From JBAPRR01 sp049281195 (lineage in GTDB: Bacteria; Actinomycetota; Acidimicrobiia; Acidimicrobiales; CAVXTF01), in assembly GCA_049281195.1 (NCBI GenBank), contig JBAPRR010000437.1:1-9289 (forward strand): a DNA stretch of 9,289 nt, read 5' to 3'. The position numbers and the translations under genes are program-made. This document shows, one piece after another, positions 1 through 7,052 of the stretch (its first letter is position 1; every line of letters begins with the position of its first letter). Below the pieces are notes generated by a model. It was not told where the DNA came from, did not search any database, and worked only from the letters and a program-made list of their open reading frames with translations.

Positions 1-528
1 ACGCAGACCCAACGCTTCACCGTTGTCCACGTATCCGAAAGCTCGCGAGACGCCAAGTGATCGTGGGTTGTCGTTCCAGGCGCCGCTGTATGCCTCAATC
101 GCACCTAGGCCATCAAATGCCAGATGAAGGATTGCAGCCCGCATCTCTTTTCCGAGCCCCCGGCCCTGATGCTCTATTCCGAGCCATGAGCCGGTCTCGA
201 CGGTGCGAAGCCTGGAGAAACTCTCCGCATTGAGATCCTGGACGCCTACGGGGGATCCGTCAACGAATACCGCTCCGCAAAAGGACCACTTATCCGCCGA
301 CCATTGGGCCCGCTGGCGCCACCACCATTGCAATGAATTGCGTTCCAGTCGCGGAGACTCGACGTCGGTCCATGCAATCGTGAACGGGGTTGAAGTCGGA
401 TCGTGAACGCCGGCCAGAATCACGTCGAGCAATCGGCCCAGATCCTCATCCCGGGGCATGCGGATCTCGAGGCGCGGTGTCACCACCCGAAGGCCGAACA
501 GCGGCCAGTGAGAAACGAGGCCACTCAA
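1..528 (-). CDS. GNAT family N-acetyltransferase (RimJ/RimL-like), C-terminus cut off by window edge
   Basis: Probable acetyl-CoA-dependent N-acetyltransferase of the RimJ/RimL branch; the acceptor (protein N-terminus or small molecule) is unknown. The frame is open for 176 codons to base 1 with no stop, so the last few dozen residues of a roughly 200-residue family lie outside the window. The N-terminal WPLFGLRVVTPRLEIR stretch (about residues 8-23) is the usual family opening. The acetyl-CoA pyrophosphate-binding loop QGRGLGKEMR is at 121-130. The conserved Asn-rich region WNDNPRSLGVSRAFGY (151-166) is the family's C-terminal beta-bulge segment. I chose the TTG at 528-526 because it overlaps the TGA stop of the upstream MDR gene and no better start lies near; a GTG at about codon 15 would cut into the conserved first strand. 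It is probably translationally coupled to the MDR gene. Family assignment is strong, substrate unknown. Confidence 0.88.
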   Translation of the reverse strand, partial: MSGLVSHWPLFGLRVVTPRLEIRMPRDEDLGRLLDVILAGVHDPTSTPFTIAWTDVESPRLERNSLQWWWRQRAQWSADKWSFCGAVFVDGSPVGVQDLNAESFSRLRTVETGSWLGIEHQGRGLGKEMRAAILHLAFDGLGAIEAYSGAWNDNPRSLGVSRAFGYVDNGEALGLR

Positions 529-1496
529 GGGACGAGCACGACCTTCCCCACGACTCTCCTCTCCAGAAGGTCATCCATCGCCGCGACCGCCGAGTCGAGG
601 CTGCGTTCCACCGGGACGACGGGGTGGAGTTTGCCCTGGTCGACCATCTCGACGAACTCCTCGATCAATCGGAGGTTGCCGAGCGGGTCTGAGGAAGCCC
701 AGGCCCCCCAGTCGATGCCTATGACGCTCCTGTTGCTGAGCAGTACCTGATTGAGGGGGACCGTCCCAATGGAACCCGACGTGAATCCGATCACGCACAG
801 CCGGCCGAATCGTTGAAGGGATCGAAGTGCCGCCTCTGACTTCGGTCCTCCGACCGGGTCGATGACCACGTCGACGCCTCCGTTGGACAGCTCGCGGGCG
901 CGCAGCTTGAGGTCTTCGTCTTCGTAGGCGATCGCGCCGACGGCCCCCATCTGCGTGGCCGCGGCGAGCTTGTCCCTGCTCGATGCCGCGCCGATCGCAC
1001 GCGCCCCCAACGCCACGGCGAGATCAATGGCCGCAAGACCGATCCCACCACCGGCGCCGAGGACGAGGACACACTCACCAGCCGTCAGCTGGGCCCGCTT
1101 GAATGCGTATAGAGCCGTGGCATAACTCTGGATCATCGTGGCGCCCTGGCCGAAGCTGATGGTGCGGGGCATGCGCACCGCAGAGAGCGCCGGTATGGCG
1201 ATCTCTTCTGTGAAGGCCCCGAACCCGGTCAAGGCCATTACCCGATCCCCGGGAGAAAAACCGCCGGCGTCGTGCCCTACCGAAGTCACCACGCCGGCGA
1301 TCTCCCCGCCTGGAACGTAGGGAGTGGGGAATTTGATCTGGTAGCGGCCTTGGCACATCAGCCCGTCCACGTAGTTGACGCCGGCCGCACGAACCGAGAC
1401 GACGATCTGACCCGGCCCCGCTACGGGAACCTCCACCTCGTGGATCGCGACGTTCTCTTCTAGCGGTCCGAGTTGCGTGCAGATGACCGAGCGCAT
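525..1496 (-). CDS. NADPH:quinone oxidoreductase-like MDR (zinc-free alcohol dehydrogenase superfamily) enzyme
   Basis: A 323-residue medium-chain dehydrogenase/reductase of the quinone oxidoreductase (QOR) subfamily, expected to use NADPH to reduce quinones or other activated carbonyl/enone substrates in the cytosol. The N-terminal GroES-like domain carries AAGVNYVDGLMCQGRYQ (about 37-53), followed by PYVPGGEIAGVV (59-70) and GDRVMAL (83-89). The Rossmann domain has the dinucleotide loop LGAGGGIGLAAIDLA (146-160) and ASS near 171-173, which fits NADPH preference. GVDVVIDPVGG (207-217) and GKVVLVP at the extreme C-terminus are also typical. The cysteines and histidine that bind catalytic and structural zinc in alcohol dehydrogenases are absent, as expected for QOR. 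Length is normal. The ATG at 1496 starts immediately on the conserved first strand, with only a weak AGGG upstream. It is the first gene of a pair with the overlapping GNAT gene and is divergent from the gene at 1587. The physiological substrate cannot be read from sequence. Confidence 0.92.
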   Translation of the reverse strand: MRSVICTQLGPLEENVAIHEVEVPVAGPGQIVVSVRAAGVNYVDGLMCQGRYQIKFPTPYVPGGEIAGVVTSVGHDAGGFSPGDRVMALTGFGAFTEEIAIPALSAVRMPRTISFGQGATMIQSYATALYAFKRAQLTAGECVLVLGAGGGIGLAAIDLAVALGARAIGAASSRDKLAAATQMGAVGAIAYEDEDLKLRARELSNGGVDVVIDPVGGPKSEAALRSLQRFGRLCVIGFTSGSIGTVPLNQVLLSNRSVIGIDWGAWASSDPLGNLRLIEEFVEMVDQGKLHPVVPVERSLDSAVAAMDDLLERRVVGKVVLVP

Positions 1497-1503
1497 GCGA
1501 ATG

Positions 1504-1518
1504 ACCCTATGACAGGGT
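1504..1518. promoter_or_regulatory. Short dyad (ACCCT-5-AGGGT) in divergent intergenic region, candidate operator
   Basis: ACCCT and AGGGT form perfect 5-base inverted arms around a 5-base centre (ATGAC), 8 bases upstream of the MDR gene's ATG and about 70 bases upstream of the divergent gene at 1587. On the minus strand the inner arm reads TAGGGT, which also fits an actinobacterial -10 of the form TAnnnT, though no convincing -35 precedes it. Arms this short occur by chance, so a regulatory role is only a suggestion. Confidence 0.25.
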
Positions 1519-1586
1519 GCGACGAACGACCATCCGCCGCGATCGGGTAGAACTCAGAAGTCGACCAACCACTAGGAGGACCCCCC

Positions 1587-1985
1587 ATGGCAGAAGAACT
1601 GTCGCAGGCTTCGATAGCGCTAGTCGAGCGCCCGGTGCTGGCGCACCTGGCGACCGTGGATCCGAAAGGAAGGCCGCAGGTCACACCCGTTTGGGTCGAC
1701 CACGACGGGAACAATCTGGTGATCAACACTGCGCTCGGCCGGGCGAAGGCCAACCATCTCGAGCACAACCCGGACGTCTCGGTCTCGATCGTTGCGCCGG
1801 ACGACAACTACTCGGTCGTGGCGCTTCGCGGGAAGGTGACAGACATCACCACCGATGGCGCAGACGAGCACATCGACTCGCTGGCCAACAAGTACCTTGG
1901 GGTGGACAAGTACCCGATGCGCCGCGAGGGTGAGGTCCGCATCAAGGTCACGATCGAGCCGCAGCACATCTACATGCAGATTTAA
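1587..1985 (+). CDS. F420-binding split-barrel oxidoreductase (FDOR-B / PPOX class, Rv1155-like)
   Basis: A 132-residue single-domain protein of the split beta-barrel (pyridoxamine 5'-phosphate oxidase-like) fold, closest in pattern to the actinobacterial Rv1155-type F420-binding group. Such proteins bind deazaflavin F420, or sometimes FMN or biliverdin, as homodimers and carry out hydride transfer in the cytosol. Visible signatures are LATVDPKGRPQVTPVWVDHDG (about 21-41, the first hairpin), a basic GRAKANHLEHNPDVSVSI segment (51-68) where the family contacts the cofactor phosphate tail, ALRGKVTDI (79-87), and the closing strands EVRIKVTIEPQHIY (116-129). Length is typical. The ATG at 1587 follows a strong AGGAGGA (1574-1580) with a 6-base spacer, so the start is secure. 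It is a single gene, divergent from the MDR gene and convergent with the acyltransferase gene, 4 bases between their stops. The choice of F420 over FMN is inferred from subfamily resemblance; the substrate is unknown. Confidence 0.9.
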   Translation: MAEELSQASIALVERPVLAHLATVDPKGRPQVTPVWVDHDGNNLVINTALGRAKANHLEHNPDVSVSIVAPDDNYSVVALRGKVTDITTDGADEHIDSLANKYLGVDKYPMRREGEVRIKVTIEPQHIYMQI

Positions 1986-1989
1986 TGGC

Positions 1990-4146
1990 CTACGGGTGAT
2001 CGTCGGGACAATTCCCAGGCGGTGTGTTGTAGAGGGCTTTGTTGTTGGTCCAGCTTCCCTCCCACCAATCGGACGATGGAGCGGGCAGATGAAACAGGAT
2101 CGTCAGGTCCGATAACACGGCTGCCGCGTAGCGGGCCGCGCCGGCCGGGCAGAAGTGGACACCGTCGATCATGCGGACGCGAACCCAGCTCGATCGTGGT
2201 GCTTGGGGATCGTTCTCCGGAGGAAGCCAGTCGGAGAACTGACCGTTGAGCTCAACCGCAGAAGCAACGGGCAGATACATGACGCGCCCGGGGAACAGTG
2301 CCGGCATCGACGCGGCGAGCGAGTTCCACGCGTCTTTACCTTTGGTGAGCTCCTCGACGTTGCTGGGGCTGAACGTGACGCCGTATTGAGGGAACTCCTG
2401 AAAGACGAGTCCGTCCACGCCATCGCCCGGTGCGAGAACCGTCTCGATGAAGCGCTCGAAGTCGGCTTTGTATTGAGCAGGCGTGAGGGAGCACGACTCT
2501 TCTGGTACCGGTCCTACGAGACATGCGTTGTCCCACGACCACATGGCAACGACGATCTGCGGGTGATTCTGGCGGATCAAAGCCGGCAACGTCTGCGACC
2601 AACCTGGGTCGGTGGTGAGGCCCCAGCCCGGAAACGAGTTGTTCTCGACCACTGCTTCTCCCGTCGAGTCGAAGGCTGCTTGGATCGCCGGGGCCTCGGT
2701 GTCGATCACCGAGTCCCCGAGAAGCATGACGTTGAGAGGGTGAGACCGGGAGGGGATGCCGGCTGGCAGGACGATCGGCTTCTGAGTGGCGTGTTCGATG
2801 GCCAGATGACCGGCGCCCGGAGCATCAGCCGAGACGACGACCTTCTCACTTGGTGAAGCGCCTGCGGACATAGTTGCCATCAGCACCACGACCGCGGTTA
2901 TCCCCATCCCGATCGGGACCAGCGCGGCGCGTGCCGGTCCCGGGAATCCGTTGAAGCGCGATCGGCGGATGGGCTGTTCCACAAGGTAGAAGCTCACCGT
3001 CGAGATCGCGAACGCCACGGCCACCTGAAACGCGTCGAGAGCCAACCCGTTGAGTCCCGTCCTGGCCGAGTTGAGCTCCACGATCACGGGCCAGTGCCAC
3101 AGGTAGAGACCGTATGAGATCTTCCCGATCCATCGAAGCGGTCTGATCGAAAGCAGCTTCCCCAGCGGTCCCGCTTCGAGCTGACGGACATCCGAGATGA
3201 GAATCGCCGCGAGCACCGAGCACAGAAGGAACCCGCCGTTCCACATGAACCCTCTCGGTGTACCGCCCGATTGAGTCCCTCCGGCCACTCCGGCCAATCC
3301 CCAGAAAATCACAAGTGCAATAAGGCAAATCGGTGACACCGCGTGAAGGACCTTCCGCGTCCTCGCCGTCGGCTGAGGTCTCGAACAAGCGACCATCGCG
3401 GCGGCGGCACCGATCAAAAGATCGAAGGCACGGGAATCGGTCCCGAAGTAGATGCGGTTTATGTCTGCGCCGGAGTGCCACAGGTAGGTCATCCATCCGG
3501 CGGAAACGAGAGCTCCAATGACCGTCACTGTCAGACCGGCTTTACGCCAGGTCTCTTTCCCGAAGGCACTGCGGAGCCTTGAGCGGGCCGTCGCCCACGC
3601 GAAGAGCGCAGCAAGAAGAAGGGGCCAGATCAGATAGAACTGCTCCTCGATCGCCAGCGACCAGGTGTGCTGGAGTGGTGAAACCGCATCGAGCTGGGCG
3701 AAGTAGGACTGTTGCGCCAGGATCATGTGCCAGTTCGCGAAGTACAGGATTGTGGCGAGCGCGTCACCGCGCAGTTGAGTGGGATTCGTGGGGCCGGGAT
3801 CGATCGCGACGAAGATCGAAAGGACCACCAGCATCAAAAGCAACGCCGGCAAAAGGCGCTTTGCTCTCCTGACCCAGAAGCCGCCCAGGCGAATCCGGCC
3901 GGTCTGGCTCCGTTCCTCGACAATGAGCGAAGTTATTAGGAACCCGGAGAGCACGAAGAAGAGATCGACTCCTAAAAAGCCGCCCGATGCCCAGCCGAAG
4001 CCCAGGTGATACGCAAAGACGGAGAGGATCGCGAGAGCCCGTAGTCCATCGAGTGCAGGAAGATGCCGTCCCGCTACTGCTGTCGGAACCTGGAACGTTG
4101 GGCTTGCGACGTCTTCACGAGACGCTGCGGAAGTGGTCGCGGTCAC
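1990..4146 (-). CDS. Membrane O-acyltransferase (acyltransferase-3/OafA-like) with C-terminal SGNH domain
   Basis: A 718-residue integral membrane protein expected to move acyl (often acetyl) groups onto an envelope polysaccharide, glycolipid or peptidoglycan. After a short cytoplasmic N-terminus comes an acyltransferase-3 domain (about 28-395) of roughly ten hydrophobic helices, with LPALDGLRALAI (29-40), the conserved His47 in AYHLG, GGFLGVDLFFVLSGFLIT (55-72), the basic FWVRRAKRLLPA (90-101) and SLAIEEQFYLIWP (163-175). YGLYLWHWP (345-353) and VEQPIRR (389-395) close the domain. A last hydrophobic segment (about 406-427) leads to a probably extracytoplasmic SGNH/GDSL-like domain. It has LLGDSV with nucleophile Ser479, an Asn at 540 in MWSWDN, and DGVHF (661-665), the Asp-x-x-His pair. 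This two-domain build matches OafA-type enzymes, in which the SGNH part completes transfer to the glycan. The ATG overlaps the upstream LLM stop as ATGA, so translation is probably coupled. The acceptor is unknown. Confidence 0.94.
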   Translation of the reverse strand: MTATTSAASREDVASPTFQVPTAVAGRHLPALDGLRALAILSVFAYHLGFGWASGGFLGVDLFFVLSGFLITSLIVEERSQTGRIRLGGFWVRRAKRLLPALLLMLVVLSIFVAIDPGPTNPTQLRGDALATILYFANWHMILAQQSYFAQLDAVSPLQHTWSLAIEEQFYLIWPLLLAALFAWATARSRLRSAFGKETWRKAGLTVTVIGALVSAGWMTYLWHSGADINRIYFGTDSRAFDLLIGAAAAMVACSRPQPTARTRKVLHAVSPICLIALVIFWGLAGVAGGTQSGGTPRGFMWNGGFLLCSVLAAILISDVRQLEAGPLGKLLSIRPLRWIGKISYGLYLWHWPVIVELNSARTGLNGLALDAFQVAVAFAISTVSFYLVEQPIRRSRFNGFPGPARAALVPIGMGITAVVVLMATMSAGASPSEKVVVSADAPGAGHLAIEHATQKPIVLPAGIPSRSHPLNVMLLGDSVIDTEAPAIQAAFDSTGEAVVENNSFPGWGLTTDPGWSQTLPALIRQNHPQIVVAMWSWDNACLVGPVPEESCSLTPAQYKADFERFIETVLAPGDGVDGLVFQEFPQYGVTFSPSNVEELTKGKDAWNSLAASMPALFPGRVMYLPVASAVELNGQFSDWLPPENDPQAPRSSWVRVRMIDGVHFCPAGAARYAAAVLSDLTILFHLPAPSSDWWEGSWTNNKALYNTPPGNCPDDHP

Positions 4147-5024
4147 CTTGGTCTGGCGTGGGAGCCGATCTTGTCTGAAAGCGTCTTGCCGAGCTCGGCG
4201 ATGGGAAACGTTTGGGCGAGTGCAGATGAATCAATGACAAAGGCGTCCACGCCCTCGTCGAGGCTTACTTCCACCGTCTTCACGATCATGTCCTCGTCAG
4301 AGTCGTCGATCCATCTGATTGTTCGCACCATTGAAGGTTCGCGGTCGAGCCTGGCGCATTCTTCAGCGAGATGGGACATGGCGTTTCGAATGGACACGAT
4401 GTCCCCAGAAAGGATCCAGGCGTCCGCGTACTTGGCCGCCAGCACGGACAGCAGGGAGATCTCAGCTTCTGATTCCAGATCGAGAACGCCGATGCATACG
4501 GGCGGACCTCCGCTCGAGATTGGAGAGGGCCGGTTCGTCGCTCCTGACGTTCGGTAGTACTTCCCGTCGAAGGTGAAGGGAGTGGCAGAAAAGAGTCCCC
4601 TGTAAACCTGTAGCGCTTCCTCGAAGAGGTCCAGTGGATCCGGCTCCGGGGGCACCTCGGCGCCCGGAGCATCACCGATTGAATCCTTGCACCCGGGGCC
4701 CACGCCTAGCATCGCTCGACCCGACGACAACACGTCGAGAGCGGTCACCTGTTTGGCGAGGATTGCCGGGTTGCGGACGGTCGCCCTGGTCCCCAAGGCG
4801 CCGAGCATCGGCTCGGCGGCCTTCACGCTCAGAGCACCGAGAAGTGTGTAGGGCTCGAACGTCTGCTCCACGCCGGGACCAGGCGCCGCGTCTGTGACCC
4901 ACAGCGAGTCGAACCCGGCACTCTGCGCAGCGATCGCCATGTCGACGACCGAAGCAAAAGACGACGGCCCATCAATACTCGAGGACGCCGGGGGGTCGAG
5001 GCACAGGCCGAGGCGGGAGACCAT
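4143..5024 (-). CDS. LLM class flavin/F420-dependent oxidoreductase (luciferase-like)
   Basis: A member of the bacterial luciferase-like superfamily, a TIM-barrel cytosolic enzyme using FMNH2 or F420 for oxygenation or hydride transfer. Evidence, numbered from the ATG at 5024: the first strand RLGLCLDP (4-11); AQSAGFDSLWVTDA (33-46), the family's second strand-helix; and ALGTRATVRNPAILAKQVTALDVLSSGRAMLGVGPG (about 76-111), which is highly characteristic. VYRGLFS (140-146) and FDGKYYR (152-158) form the mid-barrel segment. The motif usually reading PPIWIGG is PPVCIGV here (174-180), and KYADAWIL follows near 198-205. An in-frame TTG at 5033 would add three residues; I prefer the ATG because RLGLCLDP begins right after it, but neither start has a good ribosome site. 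The gene is first in an operon with the acyltransferase, overlapping it by 4 bases. FMN versus F420 and the substrate cannot be settled by reading. At 293 residues it is within family range. Confidence 0.9.
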   Translation of the reverse strand: MVSRLGLCLDPPASSSIDGPSSFASVVDMAIAAQSAGFDSLWVTDAAPGPGVEQTFEPYTLLGALSVKAAEPMLGALGTRATVRNPAILAKQVTALDVLSSGRAMLGVGPGCKDSIGDAPGAEVPPEPDPLDLFEEALQVYRGLFSATPFTFDGKYYRTSGATNRPSPISSGGPPVCIGVLDLESEAEISLLSVLAAKYADAWILSGDIVSIRNAMSHLAEECARLDREPSMVRTIRWIDDSDEDMIVKTVEVSLDEGVDAFVIDSSALAQTFPIAELGKTLSDKIGSHARPR

Positions 5025-5080
5025 CGGGTTCAAGGCTACTGCCAGGCCTCATTCCCACCCTGGGCAGAGGGCGCCAGTTC

Positions 5081-5108
5081 GGCTTACCTACCAGGACTTA
5101 AAGGTCAA
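5081..5108 (-). promoter_or_regulatory. Weak candidate promoter for the LLM-acyltransferase operon
   Basis: Reading the minus strand, TTGACC (5108-5103) matches the -35 consensus at five of six positions. Sixteen bases further is TAAGCC (5086-5081), a poor -10. It lies about 57 bases ahead of the ATG, in the only intergenic space this operon has (5034-5150, shared with the divergent pilin-like gene). The -10 is weak, so treat this as a pointer only. Confidence 0.22.
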
Positions 5109-5140
5109 AACGGCATATTCCGATGCTTTTGGTGGAGGGG

Positions 5141-5145
5141 GGAGG
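5141..5145 (+). promoter_or_regulatory. Ribosome binding site that fixes the pilin-like start
   Basis: GGAGG, extended to GGAGGTG, sits five bases before the ATG at 5151. An in-frame GTG at 5145 overlaps this site and is therefore the less likely start, although an upstream purine run (5134-5140) could serve it. Confidence 0.7.
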
Positions 5146-5150
5146 TGGCC

Positions 5151-5822
5151 ATGGCGTCACTGACTGCGAGACGAAAGTCCTCGATACCAGGAGCGGGCTT
5201 CGGAATGGTGGGGCTCGTGATCACGCTCGCGATCGTGGCCCTGGGTTTTGCGATCGGCGGCACGGTGTTCTTCGGAGATTCCGGTAGCTCGAACTCCGAT
5301 CTCGGATCCAACTCGACGTCCCCGGTGAACCGCGCGTACGACGTGGTTGGTGAAAGCACCCTCGAGACAGCGGAGTCAGCCGTCCAGACTGTCGCCACGA
5401 CGGCCGGGTTCGGCGCGATGAGCGCGCAGTCCCTCGGGTTCGACGAGCCATCGATCCACTTCGTCTCAGGCTCGACGTCGAGCGACACCACCGTGAGCGT
5501 CGCGGGTTCCGGCGCTCAGTCCGCTGTTCCCGGCGCTACGCCGACGACTTCGCTTCAGAGCATTCTGGGCAGTGCCGGATCAGCTGGGGCGTCGGGCGGC
5601 ATCGGATCATCCGGCGGGAGCGTGATGCTCGCGACGTACTCCGACAATCTGAGCGGCACGGGATCGTGCCTCTTCGTGTGGATGACCACGGGTGCCACAT
5701 GGTTCGGCGCGGAGTCCGATCAGACCCGTTGTGCCGCAACATCGCTTGCCGCTGCGCCTCAGCCGAGCGCGGTTACTTCGACGTCCATCGGTTGGTCGCC
5801 GACAACGTTCCCGACTCCCTGA
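5151..5822 (+). CDS. Type IV pilin-like protein with class III signal peptide lacking Glu+5
   Basis: A 223-residue protein with the layout of a type IV pilin or pseudopilin. A short basic leader (MASLTARRKSSIPGAG, residues 1-16) ends in Gly, followed by Phe17, and a hydrophobic helix runs from 17 to about 41 (FGMVGLVITLAIVALGFAIG). Prepilin peptidase would be expected to cut Gly16/Phe17 and methylate Phe. The usual Glu at mature position 5 is replaced by Gly21, seen otherwise in minor subunits such as GspK/PilX-like tip proteins. After the helix the chain is rich in Ser, Gly, Thr and Ala (43-160) with no clear fold. Near the C-terminus is YSDNLSGTGSCLFVWM with Cys173, a second Cys194, and GWSPTTFP at the end, resembling the disulfide-closed tail of actinobacterial pilins. 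It has no other pilus gene beside it here. It is convergent with dprA (9 bases between stops) and divergent from the LLM gene. A simple signal-anchored surface protein remains possible. Confidence 0.72.
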   Translation: MASLTARRKSSIPGAGFGMVGLVITLAIVALGFAIGGTVFFGDSGSSNSDLGSNSTSPVNRAYDVVGESTLETAESAVQTVATTAGFGAMSAQSLGFDEPSIHFVSGSTSSDTTVSVAGSGAQSAVPGATPTTSLQSILGSAGSAGASGGIGSSGGSVMLATYSDNLSGTGSCLFVWMTTGATWFGAESDQTRCAATSLAAAPQPSAVTSTSIGWSPTTFPTP

Positions 5823-5831
5823 CGTAAAGGT

Positions 5832-7052
5832 TCACCGTTTCCCACTCCGCCACCACCATCCGCGCTCGGTATCGACGAGGCCCAGTTGCGAGAGCTCCTC
5901 GAGGGCAAGACTGACCTGTCCCAGGTTGCATCCCGATCTGATCACGATCATCTCCAACGACGCCGGTTCCGCCTCGATGAACCCGTAGAGGCGAGCGGAG
6001 GTGGCACTGGGCGGTTTAACCGAGCGGGCTCCGTTTGATGCACCGGTATCTGCTTTTGGCCATATTGGTGGAAGTACGGACCGGTCCCCCGTCGTTGCGA
6101 GCTCGACAGCGGTCAGAACATCCAACACATCGCGAGCCACGAGTGCGCCGTCAGCCAATAGGGCATTGGTGCCGGAGGAAGCCGGACTCCTAACGGAACC
6201 CGGTACCGCCATCACGTCTATGCCGCGCTTACGGGCCGCTTTCACGGTGTACAGAGATCCGCCCTTGGCGTGGCATTCGACCACCACGACAACGTGCGAG
6301 AGAGCAGCCATCAAGCGATTCCGGTCGGCGAACCGCCACCGTTCGCCGGGCACGCCGGGAGGGAGCTCTGAAAACACTGCGCCCTGTTCTGCGACGGCAT
6401 CGCGAAGCGCAACGTTCGACCGGGGATAAGCAATGTCGATGCCGGTTGCGATGACGGCGACGGGTGAGGCATCGCCTTGGTGTCGGAGGGCGCCGGCATG
6501 TGCTGCAGAGTCGATTCCCGCGGCGAGACCGGAAACGACGACGACACCCGCGGCAGCAAGGTCTCTTCCAAGCTCCGACGCAACCTCGGATCCATATCGG
6601 GTCGCCGATCGCGTTCCGACGACCGATACCCGAGGACGCTGCGTGAGAACTTGCGGATCGCCGAGACAGAAGAGCACCTCAGGGGCGTCCGGATCGTCCA
6701 GCAAAGCGGCGGGGAATCCGCAATGACCCCGTACGAGCACAGACGCACCACAGGTTTGAAGCCGACGGGAGAAGACCACAGGCATGTCGGATCGGGCGCG
6801 GGCCGCCAGTGAGCCGTCAGGATCCTCGGGGTGCACACGATCAATGATCGCCTGCCAGGCCTCACTCGGACTTTGACCGTTCAAGATGCGTCGCATCGTC
6901 GATCTGCCGCAACCGAGTGCGGCTATAGAGGCCGCGTAGGAATCCTCGCCAGGGGTTCTCGTTACCGCACTTGATTGTTCGGGAAGTTGCACCCGTTCAA
7001 TCCGGAACGAGGAAGTCACGAGCGACCCGGAGTTGGACCGCTTCCGCAACAT
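5832..7052 (-). CDS. dprA: DNA-processing protein DprA (Smf)
   Basis: DprA/Smf binds incoming single-stranded DNA during natural transformation and loads RecA on it; the family is also widespread in species not known to be transformable. The extended Rossmann core is complete: RVSVVGTRSATRYG (141-154), VVVSGLAAGIDSAAH (171-185), ATGIDIAYPRSN (202-213), SELPPG (228-233), FADRNRLMAALS (241-252), VVVECHAKGGSLYTV (256-270), and AVPGSVRSPASSGTNALLADGA (282-303). Residues about 353-398 form a winged-helix DML1-like domain (LYGFIEAEPASLEMIVIRSG). The small N-terminal helical region is only loosely recognisable (37-75). The 406-residue length is at the long side of normal. I chose the ATG at 7052 for its AGGTGA ribosome site. 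This makes dprA overlap comM by 56 bases; a GTG at 6992, just after the comM stop, would remove 20 poorly conserved residues. The comM-dprA order is standard in many bacteria and implies cotranscription. Confidence 0.95.
   Translation of the reverse strand: MLRKRSNSGSLVTSSFRIERVQLPEQSSAVTRTPGEDSYAASIAALGCGRSTMRRILNGQSPSEAWQAIIDRVHPEDPDGSLAARARSDMPVVFSRRLQTCGASVLVRGHCGFPAALLDDPDAPEVLFCLGDPQVLTQRPRVSVVGTRSATRYGSEVASELGRDLAAAGVVVVSGLAAGIDSAAHAGALRHQGDASPVAVIATGIDIAYPRSNVALRDAVAEQGAVFSELPPGVPGERWRFADRNRLMAALSHVVVVVECHAKGGSLYTVKAARKRGIDVMAVPGSVRSPASSGTNALLADGALVARDVLDVLTAVELATTGDRSVLPPIWPKADTGASNGARSVKPPSATSARLYGFIEAEPASLEMIVIRSGCNLGQVSLALEELSQLGLVDTERGWWWRSGKR

Noticed and set aside
1517..1933. 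Plus-strand open frame of 138 codons overlapping the F420-binding gene
   Set aside because: It is frame-shifted relative to the clear FDOR gene at 1587, which has the strong ribosome site. The product is Arg/Ser-rich with no motif.
2155..2856. Long plus-strand open frame of 233 codons
   Set aside because: It lies wholly antisense to the acyltransferase gene in exact codon register (codons are complements of codons), the usual source of spurious long frames in GC-rich genes. The product has no recognisable motif.
2846..3496. Minus-strand open frame of 216 codons
   Set aside because: It is out of frame within the acyltransferase gene and rich in Arg, Gly and Pro, as expected from frame-shifted GC-rich coding DNA.
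5040..5074. CCCT/AGGG inverted arms in the LLM-pilin intergenic region
   Set aside because: Four-base arms in GC-rich sequence are expected by chance; no associated promoter or T-run.
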